Assembly: GCF_024586455.1 (NCBI RefSeq)
Contig: NW_026089624.1
Coordinates: 25,980,764-26,044,763, forward strand
Direction: 5' to 3'
Origin: Bactrocera neohumeralis
Lineage: Eukaryota; Arthropoda; Insecta; Diptera; Tephritidae
Length of the DNA: 64,000 nt
In this document: piece by piece, positions 20,003-32,084 of the stretch
How positions within the stretch are numbered: the stretch's first letter is position 1
Layout of the letters: the number at the start of each line of letters is the position of its first letter
Made by a program: the position numbers and the translations under genes
Notes under the pieces: generated by a model
Database searches by the model: none
Told to the model about the DNA's origin: nothing
Seen by the model: only the letters and a program-made list of their open reading frames with translations

Positions 20003-21431
20003 TCATCGATTGGAATCGGGTTCTCCTTCTCCTGGTGTTGTGCGTTCTCTGCCATTCAGCAGGCTGGAGAAGTGTTCCCTCCATAATTTAACTATGCTCT
20101 GGGCATCAGTGACTAGATCACCTTTGGGGGTTCTACAAGAATATGTTCGGGTCTTGAAACCTTCTGTAAGCCGCCGCATTTTGTCGTAGAATTTTCGAGC
20201 ATTACCCCTGTCGGCCAGCTTATCAAGCTCTTCATACTCACGCATTTCGGCCTCTTTCTTTTTCTGTCTGCAAATGCGTCTCGCTTCCCTTTTCAACTCT
20301 CGGTATCTATCCCACCCTGCACGTGTTGTGGTCGATCGTAACGTTGCGAGGTAGGCAGCCTGTTTTCTCTCCGCTGCGACGCGGCACTCCTCGTCGTACC
20401 AGTTGTTCTTTTGGACTTTCCGAAAACCAATGCAGCTATACGTAAGGAGTTTGAAATGCCGTCCCACAGTTCCCTTATACCGAGTTGTTGATGGGTGCTC
20501 TCAGAGAACAGGAGTGCAAGCCGAGTAGAAAATCGTTCGGCAGTCTGTTGTGATTGCAGCTTTTCGACGTCGAACCTTCCTTGTGTTTGTTGGCTTGCGT
20601 TTTTTGCTGCACAGAGGCGGGTGCGAATCTTGGCTGCAAGAAGATAGTGATCCGAGTCGATGTTAGGACCTCGGAGCGCACGCACATCTAAAACACTGGA
20701 GACGTGTCTTCCGTCTATCACAACATGATCGATCTGGTTGGTAGTTTTTCGATCCGGAGACAGCCAGGTAGCTTGATGAATCTTTTTGTGCTGGAATCTA
20801 GTACTACAGATAACCATATTTCGGGCCCCGGCGAAGTCGATCAGCCTCAACCCATTTGGGGATGTTTCCTCGTGGTAGCTGAATTTACCGACCGTAGTGC
20901 CAAAGATACCTTCTTTGCCCACCCTGGCGTTAAAGTCGCCAAGCACGATTTTGACATCGTGGCGGGGGCATCTCTCATAAGTGCGTTCCGAGCACTCATA
21001 AAAGGCATCTTTGGTCACATCGTCCTTCTCATCCGTCGGGGCGTGGGCGCAGATCAGCGATATGTTGAAGAACCTCGCTTTGATGCGGATTGTAGCTAGA
21101 TGTTCATTCACCGGAGTGAATGATAGTACTCGGCGACGGAGTCTCTCTCCCACCACGAATCCCACACCAAACTTGCGGTCCTTTATATGGCCACTGTAGT
21201 AAATGCCACAAGGACCTACTCGTCTCTGTCCTTGTCCCGTCCATCGCATTTCTTGGACGGCGGTGATGTCAGCCTTTTCACGAGGACATCAACCAGCTGG
21301 GCAGCTGCACCTTCCCAATTAAGGGACCGGACATTCCAGGTGCATGCCCTCAATTTGTAGTCCTTATTTCGTTTGCCATGGTCGTCATCAAAAGAGGGGT
21401 TTCTCATCCGAGGCTGTTTGTCATTTCTCAT
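20003..21431 (-). pseudogene. RTE endonuclease and linker (copy C)
   Basis: Frames at 21216-21431 (TWNVRSLNWEGAAAQL), 20293-21249 (MRWTGQGQRRVGPCGIYYSG, VLGDFNARVG, NQIDHVVIDGRH, SDHYLLAAK) and 20003-20467 (WYDEECRVAAERKQAAYL and the Lys/Arg-rich linker). A small deletion near 21276 breaks the frame between the first two. The catalytic Asp/Asn and Asp-His motifs are intact. Together the frames correspond to the endonuclease and RT linker of copy A, lightly diverged. Confidence 0.88.
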
Positions 21432-21689
21432 TGGGGTAGGTTTTTACGTGGCGGGTCCCAAACCCAGCGCACAACCCTATGCAGGGGATGTTTCGCCTTC
21501 TCACTTGAGCTCGCCTTCGAACGGATGTTCTTAGGCTACCCAGAGGATACTTGGTCAAAGACCGGAAGTAGTAAGCTGCTTGAGTCATGTGTAAAAGAAT
21601 CGTTTCTGGCCACTCCCAAGTGAATGGCGATCAGAGAACTTTCCTCACTTGCGTGAACTTCTACACATGACTCCATCCTCCAATTAGTC

Positions 21690-22230
21690 ACTGTAAATAC
21701 ATATTTTATAAGAAGAAGTGAAATAAATTTGAATTTGAATATGAATATAAGAATTTAAATACAGAAGAAAAGAGCGCTCTAAACAAAATACTCAATAATT
21801 ATCACGATTCAATTTACACAGAAGGTCAGCAGTTAAGTTAAACTAACATGACAAAACACGAAATTGAAACAACTACCGACTGACCAATTTACACAAAAGC
21901 TTATAGATATCCTCAAATGCACGAAAATGAAGTAAGTGCAGTGTAGAGAGTGTAGAGCTTTGCTGAAACAAGGCATTATAAAAAAAGTAACTCTCCTTAT
22001 AATAGCCCCTTATGGATTGTACCTAAGAATACAGACATAACAGGCGAGAAGAAATGGAGAATAGTAGTGGACTATCGCAAATTAAACGAAATTACAACGG
22101 ACGACAAATTTCCAATACCGAACATCGAATATACTAGACAAACTTGGACGAGCACAGTACTTCTCGACGATAGATTTAGCAAAAGGATTTCACCAAGTCC
22201 TTGTCAAAGAAGAAGACCAGTTGAAAACAA
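21690..22230 (+). pseudogene. Errantivirus-like RT, N-terminal fragment
   Basis: After RTE copy C the errantivirus-like pol resumes. Readable pieces are EEKSALNKILNNYHDSIYTE, WIVPKNTDITGEKKWRIVV, VVDYRKLNEITTDDKFPIPN and, in another frame, STIDLAKGFHQVLVKEED with the first RT Asp. It closely parallels the minus-strand errantivirus RT in the window (VDYRRLNQLTVDDKYPLPN). It breaks near 22225, where a non-coding tandem repeat begins. The catalytic YxDD box is absent. Confidence 0.8.
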
Positions 22231-22510
22231 TTTGAAGAACTTTCAGCAAAGCCTTCAACCTCTCTTCTATTCCTACCAGGGGTAGTATTTTGAGAAAAAT
22301 AACATTTTTGTTTCAACTTTGTAAACGCTCTAGCGGCTAAACTATTTGACCCAGGTGAGTCAATAAAAAACATTGGTTAGATAATTTGAAGAACTTTCAG
22401 GAAAGACTTCAACCTCTTTTCTATTTCTTCCAGGGACGTGGCAATAGTGTTCACAAAAATGTATGTTTTTGAGAAAAAACATATTTTTGTTTCAACTTTG
22501 CAAACGCTTA
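22225..22510. repeat. Two-copy tandem repeat of about 155 bp
   Basis: The unit starting atttgaagaactttcag and containing cttcaacctct, cttttctatt and tttgtttcaactttg appears at about 22228-22330 and again at 22382-22510 with differences. It is non-coding and directly abuts the truncated errantivirus-like RT. Confidence 0.7.
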
Positions 22511-22920
22511 TAATATCTTGCTCTTAAATGAAATGGGCGATTTTTATCAAAATTGCTGGAATTTTGTAGAAAATTATTTTATTAAAAATGAAATTGGAAC
22601 TTTTAAATAAAAATTTTTGCAATAAAAATATTTTCAATAAAAAACTTTTAATAAAAATGTTTCATACACATTTTATCATACAAATTTTTTTAATTCAATT
22701 TTTTTAATAAAAACTTGTTTCCTGAAAATTTGTAGAAAATTAGTTTAATAAATATTGAATTGGAATTTTTTAATACAATTTTTGTAATAAAAATATTTTT
22801 AATGAAAAACTTTTAATAAAACTTTTTTTTCAATAAATATTTTTTATAATAAATTTTTTTTATATTTTTTTTTATAAAATAAAAAAAAATTATAATTTTT
22901 TTTTTAATAAACTTTTTTGT
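22511..22920. repeat. AT-rich simple sequence
   Basis: Degenerate tandem array of aataaaaatttt-like units, nearly pure A and T. No coding or structural feature. Confidence 0.8.
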
Positions 22921-25900
22921 GGGACGAGCCACAATATATTATAATATTATATTTCAGCGTTTAATACAACTTTGCGACATCATGTCAGCAAGTCAGCTGC
23001 GCCTGGCTTACAAGAAGCGCTGAAACGAATTCGACACAAAACGAACTAAGGAATACATAGTTAACCGTTAGGCTAGAGGACGGCCGCTGTTATTACTATA
23101 TAGGACTACACATCATACGATCAACTCTCTTCTCCTGCTGACAGCCACCGTGTGCGCATCGTAACCACCACATTTTTTTATAAATTTTTCTTTTACTTTT
23201 TTTAAATTAATGTTATTGAAAAAAGTTTTTTTTATAATTTTCGGTCTTTTTTTCTGTTAATTGCGCAATTTACGGATAAATAAAACACATACTTCTGTTA
23301 GTGACATTAAAATATTTTTATTATATATTTTTTCTAATTTAACTTAAAGTAAATTAATTAAACAAATTATATGATAATACATTTATTTACACAGTTTTTA
23401 AATTTTTTTTGTTAAACTTGGAAAATAAAGTATTTAAAAGAGAGTTAGAGTTGAAGAGTTGCGGCTTCTATTTTGCACACTAACTAAAATTAAAATTTAA
23501 TTAGCACATTTTTTTTTAATTTATTAATTTGGTTATAAATTGAGTGTTAACAATTTGGTCCAAAATTTAATAGAAAGAACAAGCTTAAAGACAAGAACAA
23601 AAAATATGAGTATAAAAAAGGTTTTAGAAAATTAAGAAACTCTTTAAAAATTTTTTGTCAAACAATAATTTTTTTAGGAGAGAAATAATACTGAAATGGA
23701 ATTGAAATAACCACTTCAACTTGTAATGTCATTCATTGGCATTCGTAAATAAACAGTAATTGCAATTTTTCGATATTTTGTACTGAAATTTCCAAATATA
23801 AAAAATAAAAAGAAAATTCGAAATTGGCAGCTAAAATTGTTTCCTTGACAATTTCATTGCGTTGCAAGAAACAGTTAAATTGAACGTTCTTGAAACTGAC
23901 AGCTTAACTACTTGATAAATACATACACATACACATAATTAATTTTATGCTAATTATAAAAATATAGGCACTCAATATGAGTCAATACTGGTGAAGTTGG
24001 GGACCGGAACACGATTGTGGGACATTGTTGCAGGGGGACTTACAGCCGGAAAGCAAGTCATTTTATACATTAAAAAAGCTAATTGAACGGAATATCAAAT
24101 TTCGTATTTAAAATAACTCGCAGTGGATTGCATTGTTATAATGGGTGGAGTCTCTGACGTAACTCGGGCGAATAATAAGTCAACCGTGAAGTAACAAGAA
24201 CAGCTGACTGAAAGCAAACATGCGTTTTGCGTAATCTCTTTCTCTATCATTCTTGCTGCCTTATAACTTACCGACAATACATACGAGTACATATATGTAT
24301 ATAGTCACATATTGACATACACAAACCCAATAATAAATAAATAAACATTATCCACTTCAAGAAAGATTTCGAAACCTGAACTCTTTCATGAAATAAGATA
24401 AGCCTGCTTACACATTTTCTGCTGATAAAACAAATTCTTTTAGCATGCATGTAGATGTGTGTATGTATGTAAGTATAAACAAATGTTGAATGTAAGTCGC
24501 ACATATTGAAATAAAGATTTATTCAGTCGAAGATTAGACCTAAGCAAAGAAGCTCAGTGTTTTCATCCGAATCGATCTTCAGTAGTCGAAGTCGATTAAG
24601 AATCGATTCTTGACATTCGAAAAATCGATTATTTTAAGAGAAAACTTGATTTTCGAGTAGAATCGGAATCGAGTTTACCATCCCTACTGGCAGCCATGGC
24701 GTGCACATATAATAACCTCCGCGCAATAACCACCACAAAAAAAATGACTTTTTTTCCATGTTATTTATATGGAAAAGAGAAAATTCGAAACAGGCACCTC
24801 TTAATATTAACATTAAGAGCTCATCTTTTGAGTGACTTTTATTTTCACATTTTCGAAAGTTTTTGGCCTGTTTTTCAGTTGAAAAAAAGGTTGCCTCAGA
24901 ATGACACACCCTAATATACATATGTATAGAGATATGTTGTAGTGGGGCCAAACACGTCAAGTAGACTCGGAAAATTACACGGATTTGTCAAAATTGATTT
25001 TTTTTGTTAATATTATTGAAGGTTGCATTTTAGAGCACGATAAAAATTTAAAATTATTTATTTTCAAACGCTGGGTGAATAGATGCTTTTTTTCACTGGC
25101 GGACACGATTTCTCATGTTTGGATCATCTGAAACATAAAAACCCATTTTTTTCTTAAAAAGTACGTGAATGGTTATCGTCCCCACTAAAATCATGAAAAA
25201 ATGTTGATAAATAAAAAAGTAATTAACGTTTTTTTTTTTAATTTTTCCCCATGTTTTTTTACATAAATTTTGTAATAACATTGTCAATAAAATATAAAAA
25301 GGATAGGGATGATAGCCAGGCATTTTGTGAACATTTAAAAAAAATTAAGCAAATCGGTTGAGTAGTTGTCCGGAATCATGTCACAAACGCCATTTTAAAA
25401 AAGTGTGTTTTGAGAAAGACGCGTTTAAAGTTTGAGATGTGCACTCCGAGCGCTCCAAACGTCGAGCGGTATTATTAATTTTGGGCCTTTTTCGAAACCT
25501 TCCAATGGTAAAGTGGGTTTCTACATTAATTCTAAGGATATAAGGGAACAGAAAATGCAAAAAAACAAATTTAAAAAAAGAAAGATTACCCTACCGACCC
25601 CTTAACTAATAATATTGTACATACAGTTTTGTTAAACAATTGAATTTTTGTTTTTGCGTTCTTCTCGCTAAAAATTACAAATTATGCGACAAAACGAAGA
25701 AAACGTTAATCTTTAATAATCTGCAAAAAAGATTTTGTTCATTCATGCTACTCCGCACATACTGAATTTTTTGTCCCCCTTTGCGGTCTCTCAACGCGCG
25801 GCGCGAAAGAACCGGCGCTAAGTAGCGGACAGGTTGAATCGTGCAGGAACATGATTTCTCGGCATAAAACACGGCTTGTAACTGTCCATAGTCACACCGC

Positions 25901-25985
25901 TGTACATGCGCTAAATTGTTATAAATGTTTCTAAATTGTCATTGACATGCCTCGTCCAAATTATTGTTGCAAACCTTTAGGAATA
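22921..25985. other. Unassigned intergenic/repeat DNA
   Basis: No recognised gene or element. A related phrase occurs twice: ctgacagccaccgtgtgcgc followed by accaccacattttttt (about 23138-23175) and ctggcagccatggcgtgcac followed by accaccacaaaaaaaa (about 24688-24742). This suggests two pieces of one dispersed repeat. A GC-richer segment with ctatataggac lies at 22921-23160 and could be an LTR. Short frames here (for example 24634-24960 minus, 25093-25323 minus) show no family features. Confidence 0.5.
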
Positions 25986-25991
25986 AATTAA

Positions 25992-26339
25992 TTAATGGTA
26001 AGTGGAAAAATAATTACTCAAAGAAATTCGTAGAATGTGCGTCACAATCAGTCGGGTTCCATTACACAGTTTCGGCCTATGAAGATTGCGAAACATAATA
26101 ACGACAGATCCAACTTTGAGACGCAGATGATGCGGTGGCATACCAAGCCTGTCCAAAGAATTCAGAAACTCCACTGGATAATTCACGTCGTCGTCTTCAT
26201 TGTCAAGACGATCGATCGATTTGTATGAGCGCAAGTCTCCCCGAATTTGGCTTTGAATTTTCCAGTTTAAGTCATTTCCATTTAAGGAATCGTAGTTACG
26301 ATAATTTGGCCAATGTCCGAACATTCGTGATGAGTTCAT
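25992..26339 (-). pseudogene. Helitron helicase, C-terminal fragment
   Basis: The 115-residue frame has SYKSIDRLDNEDDDVNYPVE, EFLNSLDRLGMPPHHLRLKV and LHRPKLCNGTRLIV, aligning with the C-terminal helicase block of the relic at 4562-5221 (NYSTEFLNSLDLPGLPPHRL, LCNGTRL). It ends before the MTINKSQGQT motif. Position and orientation show that it belongs to the same relic as the Rep fragment upstream. Confidence 0.8.
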
Positions 26340-26492
26340 CTTTCGTAAATTGATAATAATTGATCCGTATCAACCGGAATTGACCCATTTCTAATTTTTA
26401 GCGAAGACGATGTAAAATGTCTTCGGCAATGTAATTTTTGTTCTTATCTCATAATTGACGCGGATTTGAAGGCTGATATGTCGAAATGTTTA

Positions 26493-27309
26493 TCATGAAA
26501 AGTGTGCGAACTTCATTTTCATTCCAGTGATTAACATGTTCCAGCAATTGTAATTCACAGTACGCAATGACTCTAATAAAGTTGAACCGCGTACATTAAT
26601 CAATAGCAACCGAAGGGAGAAACAATCGCCGTTTTTCGGGTGGATTGTGTAAATTCGTCCTAATGCATTAGTTGATAACACACCTGGATGTCCATCTACT
26701 GGTTGGTCTTGCTTTCTGCACAACTATTTCTTTGACGATGCATTCCAGGTTTAATATCAAGGTATTTCCAAATAGAGCAATGTTTTCGCAAACGGATCGC
26801 TGACGAAAGTTGAGAAAAAACTCGTAAATGTTAATTTTGTTACTGGCGGTGTTTCCACTGGCTGTACTGTATTCTCTGGGTTGAAATACACTCTCCAAAT
26901 TAACTGCGAGACGTACAAGAGTCGGAAAACATTCATGAATTGCAAAAGTAAATATCCTACAAAGCGCTTTATTGCAGTTCACGTATCGACCGTATCGCTC
27001 AAGACCAATAACCGCCATGTTGCTTCCTTTGGTGACGTAATTGCAAACGTATTTGATTGATTTCACCAAACTGCAATGTTGAGTGATATGAGTCATACAA
27101 ACCGAAGTGGGATTGTGGTGTCCGCAAGGTTTATTAACCATATTGGTTTTCACTACTTCGTATAATACTGGATCATATATGGACATATAGCATCTAACAG
27201 CACCACATATGCGTTGCTTCAAGATAAAGTCCATCAAACATCGTAACTGTTGTTTGAAAAGTCGTGCTGTGTCATCGAGGCGATCGCTTGCTGATTGACC
27301 GCGATCCAT
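26493..27309 (-). pseudogene. Helitron Rep (Y2) domain relic
   Basis: The 213-residue frame contains VNKPCGHHNPTSVCM, the cysteine/histidine block after the HUH motif, then VKSIKYVCNYVTKGSN. In that segment the two tyrosines of the YxxxY pair (KYVCNY), the Y2 nuclease residues in Helitron Rep, are both kept. It continues with RIFTFAIHECFPTLVRLAV and NIYEFFLNFRQRSVCENIAL. The next frame (26493-26723) has VDGHPGVLSTNALGRIYTIH, CFSLRLLLINVRG and LESLRTVN, the block preceding helicase. The HUH histidines upstream are not seen. Confidence 0.82.
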
Positions 27310-27330
27310 AATTCCGCACGTATGTCACCG

Positions 27331-28085
27331 CATCCTGGGATTACTTCTTGCCTTGCCTTGCCTTGGGCTGCCATACGTTGATGTCAAAAAGAACCCCGAC
27401 CAATATTAGGGCGACCTCTTCGCAAATGATCACTTTGTGTGAAACACAGGTAAAGTTATCACTGAATAATTTTTCATAATTTTTCTTTTGAATAGCCGGA
27501 ATAAAAAAGCAAGCGACCGAAATTGAAAGATTCAAATAATTTACAAATCAAAATATTGAAAAACAAAACAAACAAAAATTGAAAAGAAATCGTTTGGAAA
27601 AAGTTACTTTTTGAAATTATCCAATTTTCCAACTTTTCCTTATGAAAAGTATAAGGTATTTTTATTTCTAAACCTTCCCCAAACCACAACGAACAACCTC
27701 TGAAAATTTCATCAAAATTGGTTCAGCCGTTTTCTTAGCGTTACTAACAAACAAACATTCATTCGTTTGTATAGGAAAAAGGGGTTTTCCAGCAATTATT
27801 CGAATTTTTGCCGTAAAAACCATCCTTAAGCCTCAACGAACATTTTAAAAAAAGAATTGGCAAAATTGGTCCAGGCGTTGTTTAGTTATGCGCTTAGCAA
27901 CACATTTTACGATTAATTTTTATATATAAGATTAATAATACGTAATACCAACAAATAAGTAATGCGGAGAAAAAATATGAATATATTGTATTATTTTAAG
28001 AGTTGATCAACAAAAATCAGCGGTTGAGCTTTCTAAATCAAAAGAATACATATTCTAGTGGTGATTCAGATTTAAATTCCAATAA
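27331..28085. other. Non-coding relic next to Helitron
   Basis: No gene seen. Phrases such as aaaattggttcagccgtttt (about 27714) and aaaattggtccaggcgttg (about 27862) form two degenerate copies of a motif common in insect non-coding elements, followed by a TA-rich tail near 27920. A 15-base ccttg reiteration lies near 27350. Confidence 0.4.
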
Positions 28086-28720
28086 GTTATTAACATTTTA
28101 AAATGACTTCGTGAACCAATAATTAAAAGGATACGTTTCTCCAAAGAATGTATGTAATAACACTATTAGAGAAATTGTTGCAGAAGTTATAGATGGAATA
28201 GAGCAAAAGACAATGATACCGAAAATAGTAAAAACGAAAAAAGATGAACGTTTTCAACATTCTGTAACATACTTTGCAAGTTATTTAGCGTGAAGATCGC
28301 TTGAAAAATATCAATACAATTGTTTAACAAAAATGTATGTAAAATATTATTATTTAAACAAATTGACCTTGAAGAAATACATATCTATAATACAGCACGA
28401 ATATTGTTCTTCAGATTCACAAAATTTCATCGATTTATCTGCAGTACTAGTAAAAAACTTGATACCTGGGTTCATTGTCAAAAACGAAAGAACGAGTTTG
28501 CAGATGGGCAGTTAACTTTATACCGCATATATCAGCCAAGATGTGAGGTATCTGAATGAAGTTCAGGGAGCGTGTTTTACTGAGAACAGTGTATCTAAAC
28601 TGGATGAAATTGGGCGAAAAATTGACCTGGCCACCACAAAGCAAATATCAGGATTTCCGAACATCCGGCTGACTTTACTCCAAATGATTGGTGAGGTACC
28701 TTAATAAAAATATGGGGCAC
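28086..28720 (+). pseudogene. Unidentified coding-like relic
   Basis: I do not recognise the family. From about 28131 one plus-strand frame reads GYVSPKNVCNNTIREIVAEV, IDGIEQKTMIPKIVKTKKDE and RFQHSVTYFASYLA before a stop, then stays open through YNCLTKMYVKYYYLNKLTLK and ends near 28515. The amino acid composition looks protein-like, not random. Further on, a different frame reads LDEIGRKIDLATTKQ. The likeliest source is a decayed DNA transposon or host-gene fragment, but there is no motif to choose between them. Confidence 0.35.
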
Positions 28721-28867
28721 TTTGTTAGTCTGTTGCATATTAATTGAATCTAATATTGGCAAAAATATGGTAGATAAAATCGGGTCAATACTAATCCCAA
28801 TTTCCGTATACAACTTATAATGATTTTCATTATTCTAACAAGTTTTATGCCGTATATGGCGGTCAGT

Positions 28868-30115
28868 TTATGCGGTTACAGCCGATTCTACAATAGCGCG
28901 CCAGTCTTTCATGCTTTTCGTTATTAGGCGACAATTGGAGATTCCAAGCGTAGCCAGTTCCTTTTCCACCTGCTCTTTCCAAAACAGTCGAAGTCTTCCT
29001 CTCCTGGATCTCCTGGCGGGTTGTGAGTCGAACACTTTCAGAGCTGAAGTGTTTTCGATCATTCAGACGACATGATCTAGCCAGCGCATTCGCTGTCTCT
29101 AAACAATGCCATCGTATACCTCATACAGCTTATCGTTCCATCGAATGCGATATTCGCCGTTGCCAATGTGCAAAGTACCATAAATCTTACGCAGAACCTA
29201 TCTCTCGAAAACTCCTAAGGCCGACTCATTAAATGTTGTAATCGTCCATGCCTCTGCATCATATAGAAGAACGGGAATAATGAGTAACCTATAGAGTTTT
29301 ATTTTTGTTCGTCGAGAGAGGACTTTACTTCTTAATTGCCTACTCAGCCCGAAGTAGCACCTGTTGGAAAGATTAATTCTGCGTTGGATTTCGAGGCTGA
29401 CGTGGTTATTGGTTTCAATACAGGTTCCAAAATAAGCGAAATTATCTACAACTTCAAAGTTATGACTGTACACAGTGACGTGGGGGGCAAGTCGCGAATG
29501 CGACAACTGCTTCTTTTATAACAAGATATATTTCTCCCCCTTATTCACTTTCAGACCAATTTTCTTCGCTTCCTTATCCAGCCTGGAGAAAGCAAAACTA
29601 GCGGTGCTGTTGTTGTGGCCAATGATGTCATCGGCTTTGGCCAGCAGTTGTACATTCTTGTAGAAGATTGTACCTTCTCTGTTCAGCTCGACTTATTTTC
29701 TCCAGCACTAGATTGGAGGAGCCGCACGAAAGGGAGTTGCCTTGTCTAAAAAAGCGTTTGGTATCGAACGGCTCAGAGAGGTCCTTTTAGTGGTGTCAAA
29801 AGTATCTTTGATATCGACGAAGAGGTGGTCTGTGTAGATCCCCTTTTCACGGGTCTTCTCCAGGTTTGTTTTATGGTGAATACCTAGTCAGTTTTTGTGG
29901 AGGCCTACCCTATGTACGATGTTCAGGAGGCTTATTGCACGGCAACTGGCGCAGATTGTGGGGTTTTCCTTTTTGTAGACAGATAATTTCTATTCGAATT
30001 TGTTCATTGTCAGACCATCCGCTCCATCGTCATCGATTGGGAAACAGGGTTAACAATCTCCTGGTTCTATGCCTTCTCTGCAATTCAGCAGGCTGGAAAG
30101 TGTTCCCTCTACATT
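28868..30115 (-). mobile_element. RTE-clade LINE, copy D (old, degraded)
   Basis: A visibly more diverged minus-strand copy. Recognisable pieces are the C-terminus (DSQPARRSRRGRLRLFWKEQ, KELATLGISNCR), SHNFEVVDNFAYFGTCIETN, IQRRINLSNRCYFGLSRQLR and TKIKLYRLLIIPVLLYDAEA. Upstream, non-open sequence still matches the RT coding region (for example ggtatcgaacggctcagaga). It starts without the usual AAG tail and has no endonuclease. It is probably an older insertion or a sister subfamily. Confidence 0.85.
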
Positions 30116-30119
30116 TCCC

Positions 30120-30930
30120 GCTTCATTCCGAAAGAAGTACAGAACAGTGATTCCACAAGATCAAGAACCACACCAAACTGGAAATTTATGGGAATGTAAA
30201 AGTTTTTGATGAAAAATTTGTAAATCTCCTTCGTACCTAAAATCTCAGCTTTGTTTAAATACCGCCACACTCAGGTTAGCGAACGATTGTTTTGATAACA
30301 AAAATTTAATAATTTGCAAATATTGATTTCTCAGGCTTGAAGAGAGCCTGGCTTATTGCCAAAGACCAATGACTCAAATAAACCCAAAAGAATTATTCTA
30401 AAGGTGTTAAATCACAACTTCTTTGAGACCATTTCAACAATTCAGATTTTCTTGAAATAATTGAATAAAAAAAACTTTTCTCGCAAAAATCGTTTGTTGC
30501 ACATGCTGCGTGGCACGTAGTCCCGTCTTGTTGGATTAAGGTGTTTTCAAGATCAACTTCCTCTGACTGCGGTAAACCGTAACAGTGTAACCAGCTTCAT
30601 TTCGAAAGAAGAATTATAGAAAGAAGAACCACAATTTAGATAAACGTCATGCTTGTTCATTAATAATTTATGGATTTTCTTCACATCATAATCGAGAGCT
30701 TTGTTTGTTTACCGCACCACTCAGATTAAAGAGTTATTTTCTTAAAGGAATCGTTATCGTTTTCACGTTGTTCCATGGCAAAATCATCAAATTCGCGGTA
30801 TTCATGGCATGGCTTCAGTTCATCAGTGAAACCAATTTTATATGTATGCAAGCACTTTATCTTACTGCCAAAAGCGCACGAAAAGTTGCAACTAGAGAAT
30901 TGATAATAAAATTTAATAATTTGTAAACTT
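30120..30930 (-). mobile_element. Mariner-like relic with duplicated end
   Basis: On the minus strand near 30560-30300 one can read IQQDGTTCHAACATNDF (second catalytic Asp region), then WSQRSCDLTPLE, equivalent to the third-Asp block of the fold-back mariner at 2678-3626 but with Glu and a stop after it. The flanks contain repeated end-like phrases: agctttgtttaaataccgcc near 30247 and agctttgtttgtttaccgc near 30700; aaaatttaataatttgcaaa near 30300 and aaaatttaataatttgtaaa near 30907. The end of the element therefore appears duplicated. Heavily mutated. Confidence 0.65.
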
Positions 30931-32084
30931 TGTTGTTGCGAAAATCTTTCCATTATGAAATTGTTAACATTACTCAACACAATGAAAAAAATTACAGATC
31001 ATTACTCTAAAAATGGCCCAAACGAACAAAAATAACGAGAATGATAAAATTGATTCTCTTTTTCTTAATTGGCGTTGACACCGCTTACGCGATTATAGCC
31101 GAGTTAACAACAGCGCGTCAGTCGTTTTTTCTTTTCGCGAAGTGGCGCCAATTGGATATCCCAAGCGAAGCTAAGTCCTTCTCCACCAGGTCCTTCCAAC
31201 GGAGTGGAGGTCTTCCTCTTCCTCTGCTTCCCCCGGCGGGTACTGCGCCGAATACTTTCAGAGATGGAGCGTTTTGGTCCATTCGGACAACATGACCTAG
31301 CCAGCATAGCCGCTGTCTTTTAATTCGCTGAACTATGTCAATGTCGTCATATAGGTCATAAAGCTCATCGTTCCATGGAATGCGCTATTCGCCATGGCCA
31401 ACGCGTAAAGAACCATAAATCTTTCGCAGAACATTAGACTCCAAGACTCGCATGTCGACTCATCAGTTGTTGTCATCGTTCAAGCCTCTGCACCACATAG
31501 CTGGACAGGAATAATGAGTGACTTATAGAGTTTGGTTTTTGTTCATCGAGAGAGGACTTTACTTCTCAATTGCCTACTCAGTCCGAAGTAGCACCTGTTG
31601 GCAAGAGCAATCCTGCGTTGGATTTCCAGGCTGACATTGTTCGTGGTGTTTATACTGGTTCTTAAGTAGACGAAATAATCTACAACTTCAAAGTTATGAC
31701 TGTCAACAGTGACGTGAGAGCCAAGTCGTGAAGACTGTTGGTTTGATGACAGGAGATATTTCGTCTTGCCTTCGTTCACTGCCAGACCCAATTTCTGTGC
31801 TTGCTTGTCCAGCCTGGAGAAAGCAGAACTAACGGCGCAGGTGTTGAGGATGATGATATCAATATCATCGGCATACGCCAGCAGCTTTACACTCTTATAG
31901 AAGATGGTACCTTCTCTAGTTAGTACTGCAGTTTGAATTATTTTCTCCAGAAGCAGGATGAAGAAGTCGCACTACAGGGAGTCGCCTTGTCTGAAACCTC
32001 GTTTGGTATCGAACGGCTCAGAGATGTCCTTCCCGATCCTGGTGGAGCTTTTGGTGTTGCTCAACGTCAGTTTACACAGCCGTA

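Larger units (their letters stand above)
18922..21681 (-). mobile_element. RTE-clade LINE, copy C
   Basis: Minus-strand copy with both termini: a 3' CTT-rich tail (about 18930-18942) and the 5' end shared with A and E (ccatcctcc). Relative to copy A it lacks about 270 bp near the 3' end (junction at about 19019, tttcgctacgtgg to accataaatc) and about 240 bp at the start of RT (junction at about 19905). No clear target duplication was found. It splits the plus-strand errantivirus-like element between protease and RT. Confidence 0.9.
16631..22230 (+). mobile_element. Second errantivirus-like Gypsy element, plus strand, broken
   Basis: A 17.6/297-type element in plus orientation. The order is leader (16631-16846), gag, gag end, protease, RT start. 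It is interrupted by a putative solo LTR within gag (about 17445-18010) and by RTE copy C (about 18922-21681) between protease and RT. It stops abruptly about 150 bp into the RT palm near 22225. No integrase, env or own LTR was found. The leader has two similar phrases, aattagttccagtgagaacc and aaatagttccagtgacaacc, about 45 bp apart. Confidence 0.8.
25986..27330 (-). mobile_element. Helitron relic with Rep joined to helicase end
   Basis: Minus-strand Helitron remains in the order Rep domain (27309-26668), a downstream conserved block (26723-26493) and a piece of helicase C-terminus (26339-25992). The region encoding Walker A, Walker B and the central helicase motifs is missing, so an internal deletion of well over 1 kb has joined the blocks. 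Neither terminus was recognised. Confidence 0.82.

Noticed and set aside
24258..24510. Short minus-strand frames with tat-rich start
   Set aside because: AT-rich tetranucleotide sequence; no motif and no second copy.
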